Shown here: positions 14,245 to 23,548 of the stretch, in pieces | Layout: each line of letters begins with the position of its first letter | Position numbering within the stretch: the first letter of the stretch is position 1 | Assembly: GCA_013335405.1 (NCBI GenBank) | Contig: JAAXVR010000010.1 | Coordinates: 1 to 64,000, forward strand | Direction: 5' to 3' | Source: Chlorobiaceae bacterium | GTDB lineage: Bacteria; Bacteroidota; Chlorobiia; Chlorobiales; Chlorobiaceae | Length of the DNA: 64,000 nucleotides | Translations under genes and position numbers: made by a program | Notes under the pieces: generated by a model | What the model was told of the DNA's origin: nothing | Seen by the model: the letters and a program-made list of their open reading frames with translations, nothing else | Databases searched by the model: none

Positions 14245-15564
14245 ATGTTCACCGGTTCAGTTCCCCAAGAAGCCAGGACCCTGTTTCAGGGCCTCATCCA
14301 GTCTATCGGAAAGCGAGATTTCTTCATCGGCTGTTCCGGTAACTTCTCGGTTGACAAGGTGATTGCGCAGCTTGGCTGCAACGTCCACAGCAACGACGTG
14401 AGCCTGTACACGAAGCTGGTTGCCGATATTCTCCTCGAAACCGATACGGAGCTGAAGGTGGTGAACCCGGACCTGAAAACCGTGTTTTCCGGGTGGGTGG
14501 ACAGCCGGTTCAAAAAGCTGGCTATGGTGATGTTCGCCATGAAGCTTTCCAAGTTCGCCGCCCGGAAGAACGACTACGAGCGGATTTTCTACGACGCTTA
14601 CCTCGAAGATGCCCTGGGCTACTATGACCGGACCGTGAAAAAACTCGAAGCCGGAGCACTCGATTTCCGCATCAAGAGCTTTTATTTCGGTGATTTTCTC
14701 GCCTTCCTGAAAAAAAAGCAGGGGCTTGGGATCGGCGTTTCTTTTCCTCCAACCTACAAGGCCGGGTACGAAAAAATCTACCGGTTTGTCGAAGAGAGTT
14801 TCGAGTACGAACGGGCCAGCTACGAGGTGTACGATCCGAAGCGTTCGGAGGAAGTTTTCGGTGCCCTGCTGCGTGAGGACGAGAACATTTTCTGCGGAGA
14901 CCAGTACTTCGAGAGCCTTCAGGACTGCGTTGTCGGCAAGATCATGTTGGGCCCGGGCAAGCACCCGCTGTTCGTGTATTCCTCGGTGCAGACCCCGAAG
15001 AAGTTCTACTACGAGCGGCAGGCTGCGGAGGTGAAAAACACCGTCAGCGTCCTGCCCTACGACTATGAGTTCACCCCGGCAACGAAGATCACGGCCCAGG
15101 TGGTGCCTACGGCGCTGATTACCTACTTCAAGCACTTCTTCATGGGGAGCAAGGTCGATTACAGTGCCGGCGGCGATTTCGGCATCATTTTTTTTGCCGA
15201 CAGCAAAGCGTTCGGGTTCTCTGCATTCTCGAAGCAGCTTTCGACCATGACGCACTGCTACCTGCACAGCGATTTTGTGTGCAGGGCCGACACCCCACGA
15301 CTGAGCAAGCTCCTCATCCAGCTCCTCAAAACGAACGAGGTCAGGCGGATCATCGCCCGGAAGATGGCGCACTATTTCGACGGCCTGAAGACGACGGTGT
15401 ACACCGACAAACCGGTTTCGATGAAGTATCGCGGTGTGTTCAGCCTCGACCGCAGGGACAAGGGAAAGCTCATGTACTCTTGCCTGTTCAGCGAGAAAGG
15501 CCTGGACGATGTGTACGGTGAATGGTTAACGAAAACAGTAAAGAGGCATGAACAACCTGCATGA
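14245..15564 (+). CDS. Putative antirestriction adenine methyltransferase-like protein
   Basis: A 439-residue protein. Residues 27-50 (FIGCSGNFSVDKVIAQLGC then NVHSNDVSLYT) have the look of a methyltransferase SAM-binding loop and following acidic strand. The segment IGVSFPPTYKAGYEKIY sits where amino-methyltransferases carry the DPPY catalytic motif, but Asp is replaced by Phe (FPPTY), so catalysis by the usual mechanism is doubtful. The family is seen in phages next to ParB-like genes and is thought to protect phage DNA against restriction. Its end overlaps the ParB-like gene by 17 bases. The name is by family resemblance only. Confidence 0.65.
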   Translation: MFTGSVPQEARTLFQGLIQSIGKRDFFIGCSGNFSVDKVIAQLGCNVHSNDVSLYTKLVADILLETDTELKVVNPDLKTVFSGWVDSRFKKLAMVMFAMKLSKFAARKNDYERIFYDAYLEDALGYYDRTVKKLEAGALDFRIKSFYFGDFLAFLKKKQGLGIGVSFPPTYKAGYEKIYRFVEESFEYERASYEVYDPKRSEEVFGALLREDENIFCGDQYFESLQDCVVGKIMLGPGKHPLFVYSSVQTPKKFYYERQAAEVKNTVSVLPYDYEFTPATKITAQVVPTALITYFKHFFMGSKVDYSAGGDFGIIFFADSKAFGFSAFSKQLSTMTHCYLHSDFVCRADTPRLSKLLIQLLKTNEVRRIIARKMAHYFDGLKTTVYTDKPVSMKYRGVFSLDRRDKGKLMYSCLFSEKGLDDVYGEWLTKTVKRHEQPA

Positions 15565-16285
15565 GATTCGCGCGAAGCTCGACGACATCAACCAACTGAT
15601 TGCACCATACAAGCTGGCGTATGTAAGCCCGAAAGACGAATGCCTGTTCCTCGACAAGAACGCGCATTACATGGAGAAGGAAACCCTCGAACGCCTCACC
15701 CACAACATTTCCCAGGACGGGTTTCTTTCGCAGTTACCGTTCGGTATGAAGCGGCAGAGTGACGGCAAGTTTCTCATTCTCTCTGGCAACCATAGGCTGA
15801 AGGCCTCGATCAAGGCCGGGCTGGAATTCATCCTCATCCTCTACATCGACGAGGTTGACAAGAGCACGCAGATAGCCTATCAGCTTTCGCATAACGCCCT
15901 GGTCGGCAAGGATGACATGCGCATGCTGAAGGAGATTTACCGCGAGATCGAGACGGTTGAAGCCATGGAGTTCAGCGGGTTGAACGGCCTGAACTTCCTC
16001 GATTTCGAGAAGATCAATGCCCCGGCGATCAATGACGCAGATATTGAGCTGACCGAGATGAAGTTCCTCTTCATCCAGAGCCGGGCCAATGAGGTCAAGC
16101 AGGTTCTGGAGGTCCTCGAGAAGATGAAGATCGGTGATGACTGTGCCCTGGTTGTCGGTGATTTCGAACCGTACATCGAGCTGATGACGGCCATAAAGAA
16201 GGCATATGGCGTGAAGAGCGTATCGGTGGCCTTCAACAAGATGGTGGAGATTTGTGCTGAAAAGTTGAGAGAACTCGAACAGTGA
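15548..16285 (+). CDS. ParB N-terminal-like (ParB/Srx) protein
   Basis: A 245-residue protein. Residues 55-110 contain LTHNISQDGFLSQLPFG, then GKFLILSGNHRLKASIKAGL, the ParB/Srx-fold motif (Gly-x-His-Arg) that binds nucleotide. The ParB helix-turn-helix is not evident, so it is not a partition protein of normal build. Stand-alone phage versions accompany methyltransferases and terminase genes and have been proposed to act in DNA modification or packaging. It overlaps the methyltransferase-like gene and ends 1 base before terS, which links this trio to packaging. Confidence 0.8.
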   Translation: MNNLHEIRAKLDDINQLIAPYKLAYVSPKDECLFLDKNAHYMEKETLERLTHNISQDGFLSQLPFGMKRQSDGKFLILSGNHRLKASIKAGLEFILILYIDEVDKSTQIAYQLSHNALVGKDDMRMLKEIYREIETVEAMEFSGLNGLNFLDFEKINAPAINDADIELTEMKFLFIQSRANEVKQVLEVLEKMKIGDDCALVVGDFEPYIELMTAIKKAYGVKSVSVAFNKMVEICAEKLRELEQ

Positions 16286-16286
16286 A

Positions 16287-16802
16287 ATGGCAGGAAGAGG
16301 AAGGCCCCCTGAGAACCTCTACGAGAAGTGGGTTACAGGAAACGAGGAAATTGTCAAGTCGGCTTGCCGGGAAGGAGCTGACCTTAAAGGCCTTGCCGCT
16401 CTGCTCGGCTGTGGCCTTACCACCGTCAAGAACCTTAAAAGCAAGTTTCCGGAATTTGCCGAACTCATCAGGATCGACAGCAAGAAAGCGAACCTTCAGG
16501 TTCAGTCAGCACTTTTCAAACGTGCGATAGGCTATGAGTACGAAGAGACGGTTTCAAAGGTGGTCGTGGGCAAGGATGGCTCCGGCCAGCAGACGTTTGT
16601 GGAGAAGCGCAAACGCCATGTGCCCCCGGACCCTGTGGCAGCGATATTCTGGCTGAAGAACCGGGAACCGGAAGCCTGGAGAGACAGGCGGGAAGTCAAC
16701 ATCACGGACGATCCCGGAGAAAAAGAGATGACACGGAAAGAGCTTGTCGAGGAGGCAAAAAAGATCGGTATGAGTGAAGAAGAAATGTTCCCTGATGACT
16801 GA
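16287..16802 (+). CDS. terS: Terminase small subunit
   Basis: A 171-residue DNA-recognition subunit of the packaging motor. The N-terminus GRGRPPENLYEKWV and a helix-turn-helix (LKGLAALLGCGLTTVKNLK) are typical, and the C-terminal half has HVPPDPVAAIFWLKNREPEA followed by WRDRRE, the most conserved block of this small-subunit family. It overlaps the large subunit gene by 8 bases. The gene starts 2 bases after the ParB-like stop without a strong Shine-Dalgarno sequence, so it probably relies on coupling. Confidence 0.9.
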   Translation: MAGRGRPPENLYEKWVTGNEEIVKSACREGADLKGLAALLGCGLTTVKNLKSKFPEFAELIRIDSKKANLQVQSALFKRAIGYEYEETVSKVVVGKDGSGQQTFVEKRKRHVPPDPVAAIFWLKNREPEAWRDRREVNITDDPGEKEMTRKELVEEAKKIGMSEEEMFPDD

Positions 16803-18228
16803 AGAGGAAAAATTGAGGATAGCAGCCAAGCGGCTCGATTTAAGACGTAAGGCAATGATATTGCAGGCTCGAACAAGCTTTCGGATTTATCGCCGCCTCA
16901 TTAATCCGAGGCTGAAAGATGGGTGGTTTCGTCGCGCTATGGAGATTGAGCTTGAACATTGGTGGGATGATTTCAAAGCTGGAAAAAGGCCAGTGCTTTT
17001 ACTTTCGACGCCTCCTCAGTTTGGAAAAAGTATTCTGATCATTGACTTCATCTCATGGATTTCGGGTAAGGACCCGGCACTCAGGACCATTTTTGCAAGC
17101 TTCAGTGAGCGGCTCGGTGTTCGCGCAAACCTTCGGTTGCAGCGGATTTTCGACACTCCACTTTATGCGAAAGTATTTCCGAAAACCAGCATCAATACCG
17201 CGAATGCTGTTGCCATTTCTGGCCAGCACTTGCGTAACCGTGAAATCCTTGAGTTTGTCGATCAAGACGGTTATTTCCGCAATACCACCGTTGGCGGCCC
17301 GGTAACTGGAGAAAGTCTTGATATCGGCATCATTGATGATCCGGTCAAAGGTCGTGAAGAGGCGAATAGTGAAACCATGCGTGAAAAAGTATGGGATTGG
17401 TTCACTGACGATTTCAGTACCAGGTTCAGTGATTTTGCTGGCATGATCCTGATTATGACGCGCTGGCATGTTGACGATCTTGCGGGTCGTATCATTGAGA
17501 CCAACAAGAGCGCAAAAACGCTGGTGTTTAAAGCGATTGCCGAAGACGATGAAGAACATCGAAAAGCTGGTGAACCGCTATTCCCTGAGCTTAAGAGTAT
17601 CGAATTTCTCCTCAATAAAAAGTCGATGATGCGGCTGGCGAGCTGGTTTGCCCTCTATCAGGGTTCACCGATTATTGAAGGGGGCGATATGATCATGGCC
17701 GAGCGCATCCAGGTTGTCGACAGGATTCCCGGCAAGATCATCAAGAGCGTCCGGTATTGGGACAAGGCCGGAACGGAAGACGGCGGCGCATACTCGGCGG
17801 GTGTCCTCTTGCACCAGCTCGATACGGGCAAGTTCGTCATTGCAGCCGTTATCCGTGGCCAGTGGAGTTCTGGCAGGCGTGAACTGACGATGAGGCAGAC
17901 GGCAGTTATCGACACGGTGAGGGTGCCGGTATGGGTTGAGCAGGAACCCGGCAGCGGCGGTAAGGAGTCGGCTGAGAACACCGTTACCAAAACGCTTGTC
18001 GGGTTCTCGGTTTTTGTCGACAAGGTGAGCGGCGACAAGGTAACGAGGGCAGAGCCGTTTGCGGCACAGGTCGAGTTCGGCAACGTGGTGATGCTTCGCG
18101 CGGAATGGAACAAGGAGTACCTGGACGAAGCGAGGATGTTCCCGAACGGCAAGTACAAGGATCAGATCGACGCTACAAGCGGCGCATTCAACAAGTTGGT
18201 AGGCGATAGAATCTTAATTCTGGAATAG
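16795..18228 (+). CDS. terL: Terminase large subunit
   Basis: A 477-residue packaging ATPase/nuclease. The start is the ATG at 16795 inside the end of terS; a frame start at 16774 is less likely. The ATPase part has a deviant Walker A (LSTPPQFGKS) and a Walker B-like strand (IGIIDDPVKGREE), plus a coupling motif (ILIMTRWHVDDLAGR). The C-terminal RNase H-like nuclease begins near YWDKAGTEDGGAYSAGVL with its first catalytic Asp. Base composition changes inside the gene: hand-counted 60-base lines give 43-48% GC before about 17,600 and 60-67% after about 17,760. This suggests a recombinant gene joined near the domain boundary. Confidence 0.93.
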   Translation: MTEEEKLRIAAKRLDLRRKAMILQARTSFRIYRRLINPRLKDGWFRRAMEIELEHWWDDFKAGKRPVLLLSTPPQFGKSILIIDFISWISGKDPALRTIFASFSERLGVRANLRLQRIFDTPLYAKVFPKTSINTANAVAISGQHLRNREILEFVDQDGYFRNTTVGGPVTGESLDIGIIDDPVKGREEANSETMREKVWDWFTDDFSTRFSDFAGMILIMTRWHVDDLAGRIIETNKSAKTLVFKAIAEDDEEHRKAGEPLFPELKSIEFLLNKKSMMRLASWFALYQGSPIIEGGDMIMAERIQVVDRIPGKIIKSVRYWDKAGTEDGGAYSAGVLLHQLDTGKFVIAAVIRGQWSSGRRELTMRQTAVIDTVRVPVWVEQEPGSGGKESAENTVTKTLVGFSVFVDKVSGDKVTRAEPFAAQVEFGNVVMLRAEWNKEYLDEARMFPNGKYKDQIDATSGAFNKLVGDRILILE

Positions 18229-18232
18229 TGAC

Positions 18233-19546
18233 ATGAAAATCAGGTGGCCGTTTACTCGAAAAGACAGCGTCATCCCGGAGATCAAAAGCCTGACGCTCCC
18301 TGACCTGCTGAAAATGAGCGTAGGAGAGGCGAAATGGTCGTCATGGACAAAAGAGTCGTGGTGGGATCATGAAACGGCTGTAAAGCTCGGTTATGAGGCT
18401 TCAGGCGTGCTTTTCGCCTGCATAGACAAACGGGCAAAAGCCGTTGCCTCTGTTCCCTGGATCGTCGAAACCAAAGCAGGCGAGGAGTGGCAGCCTCTTC
18501 CTGCCCATCCCCTGCAAAACCTTGTCGACAGGCCGAACAAGGACATGAGCTTTTCGGAGCTGATGATTTATGCCGTCCAGTTCCTCGACCTCTCAGGCAA
18601 TGCGCTGTTTCTCGAGATACGGACCGGTAACGAGAAGTTGCCCTCGGAACTCTGGCCGGTTTCCCCGGGCGGTGTCGAGATCATCACCGGGTTTCCCGAA
18701 TCCCTCATCGGTTCGTACAAGATTCCGCAGAAGAACGGATCGAAAAAGGATGTTCAGGCGCAGGACGTTATCCATTTGGCTTATCCGAACCCGCTGGATT
18801 TCCTCTATGGATCCCCGTTGCTCAGGCCGGGAGCCCGGGCGGTCGACATTGACCGGGAGTCCTCGACATTCCAGAAAACGAGCCTTGAGAACCGGGGTGT
18901 TTCCGACATCGCCGTTATCCTGGACCCGATGACGACGCAGGATCAATACGATCAGATCAAGAAGAAGTATGAGGAACGCCAGGCAGGGGCCAGAAATGCA
19001 AGGAAGCCACTTTTCACGAACAAGGACATCAAGCAGTTGAACCAGTCACCGGTGGAGCTGGATTTCTCGAACTCGAGAGCGCGGGTGTGGGAGGAAATCT
19101 GCGCTGTGTTCGGAGTTCCACCGCCAATGATCGGACTGTATGAACGGGCAACCCTGGCCAACATTCAGGAAGCGCGGAAGATTTTCTGGCTTGACACGGT
19201 TATTCCGCTGCTTGACCTGATTTCCTGCCAGCTCAATAACCAGCTTACGTTTGAGTTCGGAACCAATATCCGGCTTCGGTACGACCTGTCAGGTGTTGAG
19301 GCCCTGAAAGAGAACAGGACCGATAAGCTGAACGATGCGAAAACGCTCTGGTCCATGGGGATGCCGTTCGACAACGTCAACGAGTATCTCGAGCTCGGGG
19401 CAGACTCATTCGAGGGCAGTGACGTGGGGTACTTGCCGGCGGGAGTGCTGCCTACCAACATGGACTTGAGCGGCGGTGCAACCGGCACGAATGGCATGAA
19501 CGATGTAGCGGCAAAGCTCGGATATGGCGCAGCTCCTGGGAAATAA
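18233..19546 (+). CDS. Phage portal protein (HK97 family)
   Basis: A 437-residue subunit of the portal ring through which DNA enters the head. It shows the HK97-portal pattern: FACIDKRAKAVASVPWIVE at the start, LPAHPLQNLVDRPNKDMSF, then DVIHLAYPNPLDFLYGSPLL and a late VFGVPPPMIGLYERATLAN with EARKIFWLDTVIPLLDLI. Length is normal for the family. It starts 4 bases after terL and overlaps the head-morphogenesis gene by 23 bases, the standard packaging order. Confidence 0.93.
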   Translation: MKIRWPFTRKDSVIPEIKSLTLPDLLKMSVGEAKWSSWTKESWWDHETAVKLGYEASGVLFACIDKRAKAVASVPWIVETKAGEEWQPLPAHPLQNLVDRPNKDMSFSELMIYAVQFLDLSGNALFLEIRTGNEKLPSELWPVSPGGVEIITGFPESLIGSYKIPQKNGSKKDVQAQDVIHLAYPNPLDFLYGSPLLRPGARAVDIDRESSTFQKTSLENRGVSDIAVILDPMTTQDQYDQIKKKYEERQAGARNARKPLFTNKDIKQLNQSPVELDFSNSRARVWEEICAVFGVPPPMIGLYERATLANIQEARKIFWLDTVIPLLDLISCQLNNQLTFEFGTNIRLRYDLSGVEALKENRTDKLNDAKTLWSMGMPFDNVNEYLELGADSFEGSDVGYLPAGVLPTNMDLSGGATGTNGMNDVAAKLGYGAAPGK

Positions 19547-20297
19547 GGACCGGCAGCGGGAACGGGCATTGTTCGAGGCGCTGATGATCCGCGTATCAGC
19601 CAGGACAGAGAAGGCCATGGCACAGGAAATCTCAAGGGCAATGAAGGCTGCGGCTGTAGCTTATGAGAAAGAAGGCGATTTTGGGCTGCTTGGCGTCCAT
19701 CACGACCATATCGGGCAGGTGCGGAGGATTCTGACGGCATGCTGGAAGACGGCCGTTGACACGTTCGGCCAGCGTATCGTTGACCAGGCAAAAGGCTATT
19801 ACCCCCGGCATATCAAATCTCAAGGCGTTGTCAGGCCTGAAATGTACGAACGGATTCTTGCCGAGTACATCGGTCTGTATGGCGGCGATGAGATCGAGCT
19901 GGTTTCTAACACCACAAAGCAGCAAATAAGGCAGATCATCAACAACATTCGAGGTGAAGGCGGTTCAGTGCCGGAAATTGCGAAAGAGCTGCGAAGTGTT
20001 GCCCCTGGGTTCGGCAAGGTCCGGGCATTGTGCATATCGAGGACCGAAACACATTCAGCAGCAGGGTACAGCCAGAACGAGATGATGAACGCAACGGGAA
20101 TGGCCTATAAGCAGGAATGGGTTGCATGCCTGGACGGGCGAGAGCGTGAAGAGCATGCGGTGGCGAACGGGCAGACGGTGGGGAAGAGCGAGGCGTTCAT
20201 TGTCGGCGGCGAGTCACTTCAGTTCCCCGGCGATCCGGCAGGGAGTCCGGGGAACATCATCAACTGTCGGTGCTGCGCGGTGTATGAGGTGGTGTAG
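19524..20297 (+). CDS. Head morphogenesis protein (Mu F / SPP1 gp7 type)
   Basis: A 257-residue minor head protein. The C-terminal half carries the family motif: RALCISRTETHSAAGYSQNE, then EWVACLDGREREEHAVANG, and at the end LQFPGDPAGSPGNIINCRCC. The proteins of this family are injected or help early head assembly around the portal. The start overlaps the portal stop. After its stop the GC-rich phage sequence breaks off abruptly into AT-rich cargo, and a degenerate second copy of its last ~30 codons lies 1.5 kb downstream (see 21,703-21,798). Confidence 0.92.
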   Translation: MAQLLGNKDRQRERALFEALMIRVSARTEKAMAQEISRAMKAAAVAYEKEGDFGLLGVHHDHIGQVRRILTACWKTAVDTFGQRIVDQAKGYYPRHIKSQGVVRPEMYERILAEYIGLYGGDEIELVSNTTKQQIRQIINNIRGEGGSVPEIAKELRSVAPGFGKVRALCISRTETHSAAGYSQNEMMNATGMAYKQEWVACLDGREREEHAVANGQTVGKSEAFIVGGESLQFPGDPAGSPGNIINCRCCAVYEVV

Positions 20298-20424
20298 GGA
20301 ATATTTAATTCACAAATTAATGCCTTAAATACTACTATCTTTTTTGTGTCATTTTGTAGGTAATTACATGAATAATGCTTAAATTTATTTCTTTTATTAT
20401 AAAATTAACATAACAATATAGGTT

Positions 20425-21474
20425 ATGCCTGAGAAAAAATCTGAGGACAACAATACGTCAAAATCAAATTTCTTCAAAAAAATCATAACTTCGGAACTTA
20501 AAAAAGCATTATTCTTATTTGTTTTTGTTGTTACAACATCTTTATCTGTTTGGGGATTGTATTATCTATTTTTTGAAGAAAATCGTCCAAAAATAAATCT
20601 TCCTATACCTCTTCCTATACCTCTTCATATACCAGTAGAAATAATTTTAGTGTCATTTGTTATATCAATAATATTTTATTCTGCTTTATTGTTTGTACGT
20701 GAAGTAAATGGTGGGAATTTTAAATTTCATGAAGAAGATGACTTGGCCTTTGCGGAAAAAATTATTAAGAAAAGAAATAGTGCGTTAAAGAGTATTGGAC
20801 GTGATTTTAATAACACAGATAACGCTGATGTAAGTGGTCTTAAGGAAAAAGAAATGTTTCTTTTGACTGAAGAGCAAATGTTTTCTTTGTCTATTACAGA
20901 TTTGTTTGTTGAAAAAGCTCAAGCCGTTCTTTCAAGGAGAGGTAATTTTTTAATAAGAGCAGGAGCGTTCACTGTATTTAGTGCTATCATGCTATTGATA
21001 TTTGGCTTTTTTGTGGCAATATTTAGTCAGCCATTATTAGATATTCTTCAAAAATATATCAATTCGGAATTGAAAATAAATATTAAATTTGACTCAGTAC
21101 AAACGGCGCTTCTCGGAAATAAACGCTCAGATGGTCCATGGGTGTTATTGCTTTATTATTTAATCAAAACACTTGGGATTACTGCTTATATCTATATTTG
21201 TGTGAAATTGTTGTTGTCATTAGCTAGGTCGTTTTTCCATGAAGGATTAAGTCTTTTTGAGAGGAGACATGCTTTAAGATTTGGCAGGATGTATATTTAT
21301 CTTAAAAAAGGAAATGTAAGTGAGAAATGGTTGGAAAGGTTTTTCCAGTGGAATAAAGAGACGAAAACTTCATTTCTTGATATGAAGCCGGAGGTTTTAA
21401 CTGAAACATTGATGCATAAGCTGTTTGGTGTATTCCCTGATATTATTCAAAGTTTAAAAAACAAATCTAATTAA
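20425..21474 (+). CDS. AT-rich membrane protein, cargo gene
   Basis: A 349-residue protein of no recognised family. Four hydrophobic segments are visible: about 28-49 (ALFLFVFVVTTSLSVWGLYY), 69-91 (IILVSFVISIIFYSALLFV), 178-205 (AFTVFSAIMLLIFGFFVAIF) and 244-267 (VLLLYYLIKTLGITAYIYI). Between segments two and three lies a charged cytosolic-looking domain, and the C-terminal 80 residues are soluble (SLFERRHALRFGRMYIYLKK). One 60-base line hand-counted inside it has 20% GC against 60% in the gene before. It is inserted between head genes, which is typical of a moron. An exclusion or defence role is possible but unsupported by motifs. Confidence 0.6.
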   Translation: MPEKKSEDNNTSKSNFFKKIITSELKKALFLFVFVVTTSLSVWGLYYLFFEENRPKINLPIPLPIPLHIPVEIILVSFVISIIFYSALLFVREVNGGNFKFHEEDDLAFAEKIIKKRNSALKSIGRDFNNTDNADVSGLKEKEMFLLTEEQMFSLSITDLFVEKAQAVLSRRGNFLIRAGAFTVFSAIMLLIFGFFVAIFSQPLLDILQKYINSELKINIKFDSVQTALLGNKRSDGPWVLLLYYLIKTLGITAYIYICVKLLLSLARSFFHEGLSLFERRHALRFGRMYIYLKKGNVSEKWLERFFQWNKETKTSFLDMKPEVLTETLMHKLFGVFPDIIQSLKNKSN

Positions 21475-21485
21475 AGTTTATAGTA

Positions 21486-21656
21486 ATGGATTATATATTG
21501 TATGTTGATGGCGGTCCAGCTGTAGAGCTACTAATAGATGAAAAAAATTTAAATATTGACTGTGATGAAAAACAGAAAATAATAAAAATCATAACCGAAG
21601 AAGGTAGCGCATTTGTTTCAGCTGATAAATTTATAGCATTAATCCCAAAAGAATAA
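21486..21656 (+). CDS. Small cargo protein (56 aa)
   Basis: A 56-residue frame beginning MDYILYVDGGPAVELL and ending IALIPKE, 11 bases after the membrane-protein gene. It has an acidic, beta-type look and similar AT-rich composition, so the two probably form one expression unit. No family is recognised, and no strong ribosome binding site is seen, so it might be spurious. Confidence 0.4.
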   Translation: MDYILYVDGGPAVELLIDEKNLNIDCDEKQKIIKIITEEGSAFVSADKFIALIPKE

Positions 21657-21702
21657 AAGTTTGAGATTAATGGTTATAGAGTTCTTTTTTTATTAAATGG
21701 TT

Positions 21703-21798
21703 GATGGAGGTGAGTCGCTTCAGTTCCCTGGTGATCCGGTAGGGAGACCTGAAAACAGAAGCAATTGTTGATGCTGCGCGGTGTTGGAGATGGAGGTG
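21703..21798 (+). pseudogene. Degenerate 3' end of a head-morphogenesis gene
   Basis: Bases 21709-21784 align without gaps to 20208-20283, the end of the intact head-morphogenesis gene, with 61 of 76 positions identical by hand count. In the matching frame it reads GGESLQFPGDPVGRPENRSNC, then a stop, then CCAVLEM. Only this tail is present. Most differences are scattered, so it comes from a related phage gene rather than a recent duplication. It marks a recombination joint at the right edge of the AT-rich two-gene cargo. Confidence 0.8.
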
Positions 21799-21804
21799 AA
21801 AAGG

Positions 21805-22443
21805 TTATAAATCCGTTGATGACATGTCATCGAACTGCTTTGATTCCATATTTCTTCGTAGTTCAGAAAGAAGTTCACCCTCAAACATCCAATATCCAGG
21901 ACCGCTCGCAGCAGGAGTGCTATAACCAAGACTATGCAAAGCTTTCAATGCTGCCGCTGAAAGACTTAAGACTTCTCCTTCGAAATTGACTTTTCCGTTG
22001 TCAACTACGATAGCTGTAATGTTCTCGTCGCGGGAGAGAGTAAGGATGTCTCCAGGCTTAATACCAAGAGCTTCTATATTGAGTCTAGGTCGGCGTGCTT
22101 TAACCTTTTCAAGTGCCTCTTGTTCTTCAACGTCTATTTGAGCAGCTCCTGGGGTAATTTCTTTGAACTCGCCAATGCTGATAGCAAGAACCACCTTTTC
22201 AGGATCAATCTTGAAGAACTCTCTCTTTGGATTGATTCTTGCTTCCGAAAAGAGCTGATGAAGCGTTTTTTCTAATTTTACACAATCAATCACTTCCGCA
22301 GCAAAATAACACTCAAATGGGAGCGGTACACCAGAGTGTGCGCTGAGCTGCGTAATCCGAGATTCGACGCTTTCATTTGTAAGTCCGACTTTGACGATCC
22401 CTGGCATGGATTCATTAGTGAGGACGTAAATGATATTTGGCAT
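21805..22443 (-). CDS. GIY-YIG nuclease-like protein with C-terminal DUF4357
   Basis: A 212-residue protein. The N-terminal domain (NIIYVLTNESMPGIVKVGLT) is a GIY-YIG/T5orf172-type nuclease fold with Tyr in the first strand and a Lys-Val-Gly-x-Thr second strand, followed by HQLFSEARINPKREFFKI with the conserved Arg and Glu. The C-terminal part, VLSLSAAALKALHSLGYS then GPGYWMFEGELLSEL, is a DUF4357 domain, common in proteins beside restriction-modification genes. It is the last gene of a three-gene minus-strand operon with a methyltransferase and a nuclease-helicase. Its role may be cleavage or DNA recognition, not proven. Confidence 0.8.
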   Translation of the reverse strand: MPNIIYVLTNESMPGIVKVGLTNESVESRITQLSAHSGVPLPFECYFAAEVIDCVKLEKTLHQLFSEARINPKREFFKIDPEKVVLAISIGEFKEITPGAAQIDVEEQEALEKVKARRPRLNIEALGIKPGDILTLSRDENITAIVVDNGKVNFEGEVLSLSAAALKALHSLGYSTPAASGPGYWMFEGELLSELRRNMESKQFDDMSSTDL

Positions 22444-22516
22444 CAGTAACCTTCTTTGGAGATATTTTTAAACAATAAACGGATTGTAATAGGGTCAACT
22501 TAAATATTTTTATGTC

Positions 22517-23548
<1,032 letters not shown>

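Noticed and set aside
14257-15372. 371-codon minus-strand open frame
   Set aside because: It lies antisense to the methyltransferase-like gene, which has coupled neighbours and recognisable motifs. The antisense product has no family features.
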